Below are positions 30,866 to 37,173 of a DNA stretch of 64,000 bases, one piece after another (the stretch's first letter is position 1; each line of letters opens with the position of its first letter). The stretch comes from Quadrisphaera granulorum (GTDB lineage: Bacteria; Actinomycetota; Actinomycetes; Actinomycetales; Quadrisphaeraceae), in the NCBI RefSeq assembly GCF_003149145.1, contig NZ_QGDQ01000018.1, positions 46,039 through 110,038 of the forward strand. The letters run 5' to 3'. The notes under the pieces were generated by a model, which was not told the origin of the DNA, made no database searches, and saw only the letters and a program-made list of their open reading frames with translations. A program made the translations under genes and the position numbers.

Positions 30866-32130
30866 GCTGCGCTCCTGACGATCTCGAGCTGGCCGATGGC
30901 GGTGCGGGCGTCCACGACGAGGCGAAGCGGCTCGGACGCGCTGCCGGTCGTCGTCGTGCTCCTTGCCGTGGAGGTGGTGCTCGTGAAGAAACCGTCACCG
31001 CGTCCGCGGGTGGTCCACCCGTCCCCGCGGGCGACCACCTGGCCGATCAGGCCGCCGGTGCGGACCTCGACGTCGGCGGCGGCGGGCACGAGCACGCGCG
31101 CGTCACCGACGCCGTGCCGCAGCTCCACCTCCACGGTGCTGCCGGTCGCTCCCGGCGCATCGGCCAGAGCCCGCAGGTCCAGTGTGGAGTCTCCGGCCCA
31201 CGAGGCGAAGCCGCGCTCGGCCTGGGTGATGGTCACCGGCCGCCAGTCGACGTCGCCGACAGCGCGTATGTCCGCGGTGGGTGGCACGGTGACCGCCAGG
31301 AGCGCCGTGGTCGCACCCGCGAACGCCCAGAACCCGAGCCCGTCACCGCGCCGCCCGGCGAGGCCCGCCACGAGCAGTGCGAGCGCCACCACCGCCGTCC
31401 CCGCGCCCGCCGAGAGCGCCACGAGCTGGGGTGTCGACAGGCCTCCGGCGCCGAGGGCGGGCCAGCCGCCCAGGCCCAGCGAGCTCAGGACCTCCGGTCT
31501 CGCTGCCAGCCAGGTCGCCGTGCCGGCCAGCAGCGCCAGGCCCAGCGTCACGGCGGTCAGCCACCCCGGGACCGCGGGCCGCTGCGCCCCTCGGGGAGCT
31601 CCCAGGTTGACCCTCAGGTTGCCCGTCGGGCCCGCAGGCTGCCCGTCCGGCCGGATCCCGCCGGCAGAGGCGGGCACCAGCTTCGGCAGGAGGGTCACCG
31701 CCACGGCAAGGACGACGCCGACGACGACGAGCGCCACGACGTCGCCGCCGTTGACCACCTGGCCGTCCACCGCCCACGCCCACGGGGCGGGCACCACCGT
31801 GGCCACGGCCGCCAGGCCGAGCGCGAGGATCGCGGCTGCCGAGACCTCACCTCCCACCAGCGCCCGCGCCTCGATCCGGTCGTGGCGGTCGGGCAGCAGC
31901 AGCCAGGCGACGGCGTAGAAGACCAGACCGGCTCCGCCGATCAGCCCGACGACGACGATGACGACCCGCAGGAGCACCGGGTCGACGCCGAGGCGGTCGG
32001 CAGTGCCCGCGGCCACGCCGCCGAGCCACCGCTCGTCGGAGCGACGCAGGTCCAGGCGCAGCAGCCAGTCCCAGAACGCGGTGCGCGGCGCACCGGTCGC
32101 GGGACCCGTGGAGGTCGGCGAGGAGGTCAT
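30862..32130 (-). CDS. PspC-domain envelope-stress membrane protein with LiaF-like C-terminus
   Basis: A 422-residue protein. A PspC domain lies at about 28-85 (LRLDLRRSDERWLGGVAAGTADRLGVDPVLLRVVIVVVGLIGGAGLVFYAVAWLLLP). Four or more additional helices follow (about 95-300). A C-terminal extracytoplasmic beta domain (about 305-422) contains STLDLRALADAPGATG and VEVELRHGVGDARVLVPAAADVEV, resembling the LiaF/DUF2154 cell-wall-antibiotic-response domain. It is divergent from a PspC-containing histidine kinase operon across 155 bp and is probably that kinase's regulatory partner or target. An ATG start at 32130 is used. A two-helix protein is coupled downstream. Confidence 0.85.
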   Translation of the reverse strand: MTSSPTSTGPATGAPRTAFWDWLLRLDLRRSDERWLGGVAAGTADRLGVDPVLLRVVIVVVGLIGGAGLVFYAVAWLLLPDRHDRIEARALVGGEVSAAAILALGLAAVATVVPAPWAWAVDGQVVNGGDVVALVVVGVVLAVAVTLLPKLVPASAGGIRPDGQPAGPTGNLRVNLGAPRGAQRPAVPGWLTAVTLGLALLAGTATWLAARPEVLSSLGLGGWPALGAGGLSTPQLVALSAGAGTAVVALALLVAGLAGRRGDGLGFWAFAGATTALLAVTVPPTADIRAVGDVDWRPVTITQAERGFASWAGDSTLDLRALADAPGATGSTVEVELRHGVGDARVLVPAAADVEVRTGGLIGQVVARGDGWTTRGRGDGFFTSTTSTARSTTTTGSASEPLRLVVDARTAIGQLEIVRSAA

Positions 32131-32182
32131 GGCGTCGAGCGTGCTCCGGTGGTGGCCTCGGCGGATCCGGTGTCGACCCTGA

Positions 32183-32216
32183 CCTGACCCTGGTTCCTGC
32201 GGACCCCAGGGTCAGG
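32183..32216. promoter_or_regulatory. Inverted-repeat operator between the divergent PspC genes
   Basis: CCTGACCCTGG (32183-32193) and CCAGGGTCAGG (32206-32216) are perfect 11-bp inverted arms with a 12-bp spacer. A third partial copy, CCAGGGTC, lies at 32235-32242. The 155-bp divergent region contains no other gene, so this is a good candidate binding site for the LuxR-type regulator encoded at 33608. Confidence 0.6.
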
Positions 32217-32285
32217 GGCGGGTCCGGGGTCGGGCCAGGGTCTCTCACGGGTGACCTGTGGCGCACCAGCCGCCACGATGAGCAG

Positions 32286-33611
32286 GTGACCGCCGCCGCC
32301 CCCGCCGGCCCGCTGCCCGGCGCGCGCCGACCGCCTGTGCGCCGACCCTTGCATCGGCCCCTGCGCGGGCGCTGGGTCGGCGGGGTGGCTGCCGGCGCCG
32401 CGGACCACCTCCGCCTGCCCGTGGCCGTGACCCGGGTGCTGTGGCTGGCCCTGGTCGCCGCCGGCGGCGCCGGCCTCGTGGGATACGTGCTGCTGTGGGT
32501 GCTGGTGCCCGTGCAGGGCGAGCGGGCACCAGGTGAGCGTTCCCCGGGGGAATCCGGCCGCGGGTTCACCGACCTGCTCACTCGCTGGAGCCCCGCCGGC
32601 GGTGCCGGCGCCCAGCTGGTCGTGGGCGCCGTGCTGCTCGGCGCAGGGGTCCAGCTGGTCCTGCAGCGAGGCGGTCTCGACGTCCCGAGCGAGCTCCTCC
32701 CGCCGGTGTTCGCGGGGCTGGCGGGCGCGGCCGTCGCCTGGGGCTGCCTCGCCCCGCAGACCCGCACCGCGCTGCTCGACCAGGTCGGCGGAGGCACCCC
32801 CGACGGCACCCGTCGTGTGGCGCTGGGCATGGCGCTGGTCGCTGCGGGGCTCGTCCTCCTGGCTTTCGGCGGCGGGCAGGCACAGGCGCTCGGACCTGCC
32901 GCCGTGGCCGCGCTCGCGGTGCTCGTCGGCGTGGCGCTCGTGGTGGCTCCCTGGGTGCTGCGGCTCGTGCGCGATCTCGCCGCCGAGCGCACCGCCCGCC
33001 TGCGGGAAGCCGAGCGCGCCGAGGTGGCCGCTCACCTGCACGACTCCGTACTGCAGACGCTGTCGCTGCTACAGCGCCACAGCAACGACCCGGCCACCGT
33101 CGCCCTCCTGGCGCGACGCCAGGAGCGCGAGCTGCGCGACTGGCTCTACGGCGGATCTTCTCGCCCGGGCGTGGAGACCGGGGCCAGCCTGGCCGACCGG
33201 GTGCGCGGTGAGGCCGCCGACGTGGAGGACGCCGTCGGCGTGCCCGTCGAGGTGGTGGTGGTGGGTGACCGGCCGGTCGGTCGCTCGGAGGAGGCTCTGG
33301 TGGCCGCGCTGCGCGAGGCGGTGCTCAACGCCGTCCGCCACGGGCGCCCGCCCGTCCAGGTCTATCTCGAGGCGGGCCCCGACGGCGCCGAGGCCTTCGT
33401 GCGCGACCACGGCGACGGCTTCGACGTGACCGCTGTCCCCGCCGACCGTCGCGGCGTCCGCGATTCGGTGCTCGGCAGGATGGCCCGCGTGGGTGGCTCG
33501 GCGCACGTGGGCCCGGCCCCCGGCGGCGGCACCGAGGTGTCGCTCCGTACGGGCGCCGGTCCAGGCCCAGGCGCCGGTCCAGACGTCGAGCAGGACGGCG
33601 GTGCGCGGTGA
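32286..33611 (+). CDS. PspC-domain sensor histidine kinase (HisKA_3 type)
   Basis: A 441-residue membrane kinase. A PspC domain lies at about 25-80 (RGRWVGGVAAGAADHLRLPVAVTRVLWLALVAAGGAGLVGYVLLWVLVP). Helices follow at about 105-125, 135-155, 175-195 and 200-225. A NarL-type dimerisation domain has HLHDSVLQTLSLLQ (phospho-acceptor His252, then Asp253). The ATPase has ALREAVLNAVRHG and VRDHGDGFD, with a shortened G2 region. It is the LiaS/VraS-like partner of the LuxR regulator downstream (GTGA overlap at 33608-33611). GTG 32286 is used. A likely role is sensing envelope or lipid-II stress; the stimulus is inferred from the family. Confidence 0.9.
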   Translation: MTAAAPAGPLPGARRPPVRRPLHRPLRGRWVGGVAAGAADHLRLPVAVTRVLWLALVAAGGAGLVGYVLLWVLVPVQGERAPGERSPGESGRGFTDLLTRWSPAGGAGAQLVVGAVLLGAGVQLVLQRGGLDVPSELLPPVFAGLAGAAVAWGCLAPQTRTALLDQVGGGTPDGTRRVALGMALVAAGLVLLAFGGGQAQALGPAAVAALAVLVGVALVVAPWVLRLVRDLAAERTARLREAERAEVAAHLHDSVLQTLSLLQRHSNDPATVALLARRQERELRDWLYGGSSRPGVETGASLADRVRGEAADVEDAVGVPVEVVVVGDRPVGRSEEALVAALREAVLNAVRHGRPPVQVYLEAGPDGAEAFVRDHGDGFDVTAVPADRRGVRDSVLGRMARVGGSAHVGPAPGGGTEVSLRTGAGPGPGAGPDVEQDGGAR

Positions 33612-34285
33612 GCTCGCTGCGGGTGCTGCTCGTCGACGACCACGCGCTCGTGCGCTCGGGCGTGCGCGCCCTGCTCCCGCCGGACCTGCTCGTGGTGGGG
33701 GAAGCCGACGACGTCGGCTCGGCGGTCGAGTCCGTCCAGCGCCTGGCGCCCGACGTCGTCCTGCTCGACGTCCACCTGCCGGGCGGCGATGCCCCCGGGG
33801 TGGCAGGCGGCGCCGAGGTGCTGCGTCGCTGCTCCGGGGTGTTGCATCCCGACGGTCGGCCGGTGCGCTTCCTGGCGCTGAGCGTCTCCGACGCCGCGGA
33901 GGACGTCATCGCCGTCGTGAGGGCCGGGGCGCGCGGTTACGTCACCAAGTCCGTCGACGCCGCGGCGCTGGCCGATGCCGTCCGCCGTGTCGCCGAGGGC
34001 GACGCCGTCTTCTCCCCGCGCTTGGCGGGCTTCGTGCTGGACGCCTTCGGCGCGGCCGCCGGTGGCGACATCGCGACGACCGACGCCGAGCTCGACAGGC
34101 TGTCGGCCCGCGAGCGCGAGGTGATGCGCCTCATCGCGCGCGGGTACGCCTACAAGGACGTCGCGAAGATGCTGTTCATCTCCGTCAAGACGGTGGAGAC
34201 CCACGTCTCGGCGGTGCTGCGCAAGCTGCAGCTGTCCAACCGTCACGAGCTGACACGCTGGGCGAGCGACCGACGCCTGCTGTGA
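33608..34285 (+). CDS. LuxR/NarL-family response regulator
   Basis: A 225-residue regulator. The receiver domain has LLVDDHALVRSGVRALL, phospho-acceptor Asp54 in VVLLDVHLPG, FLALSVSD and GYVTKSVDAA. A LuxR-type helix-turn-helix lies at about 165-220 (LSAREREVMRLIARGYAYKDVAKMLFISVKTVETHVSAVLRKLQLSNRHEL). Its start overlaps the kinase stop by four bases. The 3' end overlaps the convergent GGDEF-EAL gene by 101 bp, a long antisense overlap for this compact genome. The inverted repeat at 32183-32216 is a candidate target. Confidence 0.95.
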   Translation: MSSLRVLLVDDHALVRSGVRALLPPDLLVVGEADDVGSAVESVQRLAPDVVLLDVHLPGGDAPGVAGGAEVLRRCSGVLHPDGRPVRFLALSVSDAAEDVIAVVRAGARGYVTKSVDAAALADAVRRVAEGDAVFSPRLAGFVLDAFGAAAGGDIATTDAELDRLSAREREVMRLIARGYAYKDVAKMLFISVKTVETHVSAVLRKLQLSNRHELTRWASDRRLL

Positions 34286-36071
34286 CGCCGTCCGGCGCCG
34301 GGTCCGACCAGAGCGCGGGCACGTCGTCGGGGTGGAGTGGTGGACTGACGACGCTGCCCTGTACGAGCAGGGTGCGGCCCGGGGCCAGCCCGCGCAGCAG
34401 CGCGAGGTGGACGGCGCCCTCAGCCCCCTCGGCCGTGACCGGCACCCCCAGCCCGTGACCGAGCTCCACCAGGGTGCGGACGACGACGGCGGACCGCTCG
34501 TCCACGGGCGCCCGCTCCACGAAGCGGCGGTCGATCTTGAGGCCGTCGACATGCAGCTCCGACAGGTGGCTCAGGCCAGCCGCACCGCTGCCGACGTCGT
34601 CAAGGGTCAGCGCCACGCCGAGCGCGCGCAGCGCCTCCAGCGTGGGCGCTGCTGCCCTCACGTGCGCGGCGGTGGCCACCTCCGGCAGTTCCAGGCGGAG
34701 CGTGCGGGCCCGCACACCTGCGCGCTCGAGCTCCCGGGCGACCACGGCCGGCAGGTCGGGCATGAGGAGGCCCGCCACCGTGAGGTTGACGTTGAGGTGG
34801 GCGGGCGCAGCCGGCCCGTGCTCGGCCTCCCACCGGGCCTGCTGGGCGAGCGCGGTGCGCAAGACGTGCACGTCGAGCTCGGCCGAGAAGCCGGCGGCGG
34901 CGGCGTCGTCGAGGAAGTCGCCCGGGGCCAGCAGGCCGCGCAACGGGTGCCGCCACCGCACGAGGGCTTCCAGGCTGCGCAGCCGCCCGGTGACGACCTC
35001 CACGATCGGCTGGTAGTGCACCTCCAGCTCGCCGCGCTCGGCGGCCGCGTGGAAGGCGCGGTGGTCCGGTGCGGGGGGAGTCGCGCCGCTGCACCAGGAG
35101 GCGTCGACCACCTCCGAGCGTCGTCCACCGGACTGCTTGGCGCGGTACATGGCCAGGTCGGCCTCGTGCAGCAGGGCGCTCGGCTCTGCCGGTAACGCCG
35201 TGCACATCGCCACCCCGACGCTCGCCCGGCCTGGTAGCAGACGTCCGCCCAGGTCGTGCGGCCGACTGAGTTCCGCCTGCAGAAGGATCGCCAGGTGCTG
35301 GGCGTCGGCCGGTCCGGCGCCCGGGAGCAGGACGGCGAACTCGTCGCCTCCCAGCCGCGCGACGACGCCGTCGGGGCCCCCGCAGGCGCGGAGCCGCTCG
35401 GCGGTGCGGCGCAGGAGCTGGTCACCCGTGACGTGGCCGGAGGAGTCGTTGACGGCCTTGAAGTCGTCGAGGTCGACGAAGGCGACCACCACGCTGCCCG
35501 GACCCGCGCACACCTCCCCGAGGCGCCGCATGAAGTGGGCACGGTTCGCCAGGCCGGTGAGCTGATCGGTGAGTGCTTCGACGGCCAGTTGCGCGGACAG
35601 GGCCCGGAAGACCTGCTCGGCCTCCAGCAGCCGCAGCGTCCCGTCGGGCCGTCGGACGAGGAGCTCGGAGAACCGCTGAGCGCGTTCGCGCGCCAGCAGC
35701 AGCTCGGCGGCCCGAGGCACCGACGTGTCAGCGTCGAGTACGAGTACGTCGTGCTCGGCGAGGGTGGCGATGGGACGGCGCCCGTGCAGGGAGCGTCCGT
35801 ACCCGTAGCGCCCGCTCATCGCGCTGAGGAAGGCGCCGCGCGACACCAGGCCGAGCGTCCGCGGGTGCCCAGCGTCGTCGTCGTGATCGTCCTCGCCAGC
35901 GTGGTCGTCGTCGCCGATCACGGCCAGGCACAGCAGGTCGGGGTCGCTGCGGAAAGCCGCGTCCACCTGCCAGCACGCAGTGCTGCCGGAGACCCTTCTC
36001 AGCGGCACGGACAGCTCGTCCACGCAGCGCGTCAATGTGGTCTCGAGCAGGGCGCGCGGCACCTCGCTCAC
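34185..36071 (-). CDS. GGDEF-EAL protein with degenerate EAL domain
   Basis: A 628-residue cyclic-di-GMP protein. An N-terminal sensor region (about 1-155) contains an acidic His/Asp-rich loop and a CBS-like stretch. The GGDEF domain has an intact LGGDEF near residue 241 (TDQLTGLANRAHFMRRL, FVDLDDFKAVND). The EAL domain begins at SLEALVRWRHP (Glu368). Parts of the phosphodiesterase site are altered: NVNLTV keeps Asn, LELPE replaces the usual T-E pair, DDVGSG replaces DDFGTG, while DGLKIDRRFV and AEGAEG keep Lys and Glu. The cyclase is probably active and the phosphodiesterase weakened. No transmembrane segment is obvious. The final 101 bp are antisense to the LuxR regulator gene. Confidence 0.88.
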   Translation of the reverse strand: MSEVPRALLETTLTRCVDELSVPLRRVSGSTACWQVDAAFRSDPDLLCLAVIGDDDHAGEDDHDDDAGHPRTLGLVSRGAFLSAMSGRYGYGRSLHGRRPIATLAEHDVLVLDADTSVPRAAELLLARERAQRFSELLVRRPDGTLRLLEAEQVFRALSAQLAVEALTDQLTGLANRAHFMRRLGEVCAGPGSVVVAFVDLDDFKAVNDSSGHVTGDQLLRRTAERLRACGGPDGVVARLGGDEFAVLLPGAGPADAQHLAILLQAELSRPHDLGGRLLPGRASVGVAMCTALPAEPSALLHEADLAMYRAKQSGGRRSEVVDASWCSGATPPAPDHRAFHAAAERGELEVHYQPIVEVVTGRLRSLEALVRWRHPLRGLLAPGDFLDDAAAAGFSAELDVHVLRTALAQQARWEAEHGPAAPAHLNVNLTVAGLLMPDLPAVVARELERAGVRARTLRLELPEVATAAHVRAAAPTLEALRALGVALTLDDVGSGAAGLSHLSELHVDGLKIDRRFVERAPVDERSAVVVRTLVELGHGLGVPVTAEGAEGAVHLALLRGLAPGRTLLVQGSVVSPPLHPDDVPALWSDPAPDGVTAGVGRSPSVSARDGWTAAACAAPPRRGSPPS

Positions 36072-36164
36072 GCGCGACTCCCCGGGGACACGAGGCAGCA
36101 GTCTGGCAGCGCACGAGACCCTCTAGCGACCAGCGACGGCCCTTCGCGCCGTCTCCATCGGCTG

Positions 36165-36464
36165 TCAGTCGGGGATGACGAGCACCCTGGCGTGCAGCAT
36201 GGTCCGCTGCTGCAGGGCCGCACGCAGCGCGCGGTGGAGACCGTCCTCGAGGTAGAGGCTGCCGCGCCACCGCACCACGTGGGCGAACAGGTCTCCGTAG
36301 AACGTCGAGTCCTCCGAGAGGAGGCTGCCCAGGTCGAGGGTGCGCTTGGTGGTCACCAGCTCGTCGAGGCGGACCTGCCGCGGAGGGACCTCCGCCCACT
36401 GCCGAGGGGTGTCGACGCCGTGGTCCGGGTAGGGCCGCGAGTCTCCGACGCGAGCGAAGATCAC
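36165..36464 (-). CDS. Conserved actinobacterial protein (often labelled VapB-type antitoxin)
   Basis: A 99-residue protein: MIFARVGDSRPYPDHGVDT, PPRQVRLDELVTTKRTLDLGSLL, EDSTFYGDLFAHVVRWRGSLYLEDGLHRALRAALQQRTMLHARVLVI. This pattern is strongly conserved across Actinobacteria. Public annotation often labels it a VapB-family antitoxin, but there is no PIN-domain toxin beside it. The RWRGSLYLEDGLHRALRAALQ part resembles ParB/sulfiredoxin-like nuclease folds (DGxHR), so I regard the antitoxin label as doubtful. ATG 36464. The neighbours are a GGDEF-EAL gene and a zinc-ribbon protein. Confidence 0.8.
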   Translation of the reverse strand: MIFARVGDSRPYPDHGVDTPRQWAEVPPRQVRLDELVTTKRTLDLGSLLSEDSTFYGDLFAHVVRWRGSLYLEDGLHRALRAALQQRTMLHARVLVIPD

Positions 36465-36498
36465 CTGGACAATCCTAGGCGGGATGGTCCGGCACTCG

Positions 36499-36681
36499 TC
36501 AGGCGACGACGGCGAGGCGCGGCCGGCGAACCACGGGCCTCGGCGGCCCCGCCACGATCAACGCCCCGGAACACGTGGTGCACACCAGCTCCGGGCACAG
36601 CTCGCCATGACCGTCGGAGCACGGCGGCACCTCGAACTCCCGGCGCTGCGCGCACCACGGGCAGTCACGCTCCTCCAGCAC
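36499..36681 (-). CDS. Small zinc-ribbon protein
   Basis: A 60-residue protein from GTG 36681, chosen because AGGAGGAGG lies five bases upstream; the frame is open further but without such a site. It has DCPWCAQRREFEVPPCSDGHGEL and CPELVCTTCSGAL, giving CxxC and CTTC pairs that could bind zinc, then a basic Pro-rich tail. Similar short Cys-rich proteins are conserved in Actinobacteria. The function is unknown. It is followed 34 bp later by the VapB-like gene on the same strand. Confidence 0.7.
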   Translation of the reverse strand: MLEERDCPWCAQRREFEVPPCSDGHGELCPELVCTTCSGALIVAGPPRPVVRRPRLAVVA

Positions 36682-36789
36682 GGCGACCTCCTCCTGTCGG
36701 GCCGCCACGGCGGCGCCGCTACGACGACGGGAGCACCGTCCCAGGAGGGTCTGACAGTCCGGATGCAGCGCCCATGCGCCCATGCAGAA

Positions 36790-36819
36790 GGGCCCGGACG
36801 GTGTCGACCGTCCGGGCCC
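36790..36819 (-). terminator. Terminator downstream of tRNA-Ser(GGA)
   Basis: Arms GGGCCCGGACGGT (36790-36802) and ACCGTCCGGGCCC (36807-36819) pair perfectly around GTCG. It lies just 3' of the minus-strand tRNA. Confidence 0.8.
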
Positions 36820-36825
36820 CGAGGG

Positions 36826-36911
36826 CGGAGGATGCGGGATTTGAACCCGCGAGGGCTGTTAACCCAACCCGCGTTCCAGGCGAGCGCCATAGGCCACTAG
36901 GCGAATCCTCC
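36826..36911 (-). tRNA. tRNA-Ser (GGA anticodon)
   Basis: On the minus strand, acceptor GGAGGAT (36911-36905) pairs with ATCCTCC (36833-36827). The anticodon loop CTGGAAC gives GGA. A long variable arm (GGGTTGGGTTAACAGCCCTC) identifies a class II serine tRNA, with T-arm CGCGGGTTCAAATCCCGC. CCA is not encoded, unlike in the tRNA-Ser(CGA) at 30431. Confidence 0.96.
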
Positions 36912-37007
36912 GTGAACGACGATACCGGACGGGTGAGCCGTCCGTGAGCAGTCCACGCCGCTCGCGGGGCGCGCGGCGCCGCCGACGGGTCGCGCTACAG
37001 TGGTCGC

Positions 37008-37096
37008 GGCCCCTCGTGCGGCGCCATCCTGCTGAACCCCCCCAGGGCCGGAAGGCAGCAAGGGCAGGTGGGCTCTGGCGGGTGCGCGAGGGGTCC
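37008..37096 (+). ncRNA. ffs: Bacterial small signal recognition particle RNA (4.5S-type)
   Basis: The 5' GGCCCCTCGTGC pairs with the 3' GCGCGAGGGGTCC, enclosing the conserved SRP helix 8: CCCAGGGCCGGAAGGCAGCAAGG, with the GGAA tetraloop side and the asymmetric AGCA/AGGCAGC internal loop that bind Ffh. It has the size of actinobacterial 4.5S RNA and lies directly upstream of dnaX, the usual position in this phylum. A TACAGT -10-like box at 36996-37001 sits seven bases before the 5' end; I see no clear -35. Confidence 0.92.
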
Positions 37097-37173
37097 TTCC
37101 CCGTCCGGCCCCGCTGTCCACAGGCGTCGCAGCGGAGGCCCCGGCTGTCGGAACCCGGCGGGAGGATGCTGAC

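Noticed and set aside
36165..36464. A VapBC toxin-antitoxin module
   Set aside because: There is a protein often labelled VapB, but no PIN-domain toxin on either side.
36912..37173. Possible small protein between tRNA-Ser and dnaX
   Set aside because: The region holds the SRP RNA, whose structure and conserved loop explain it.
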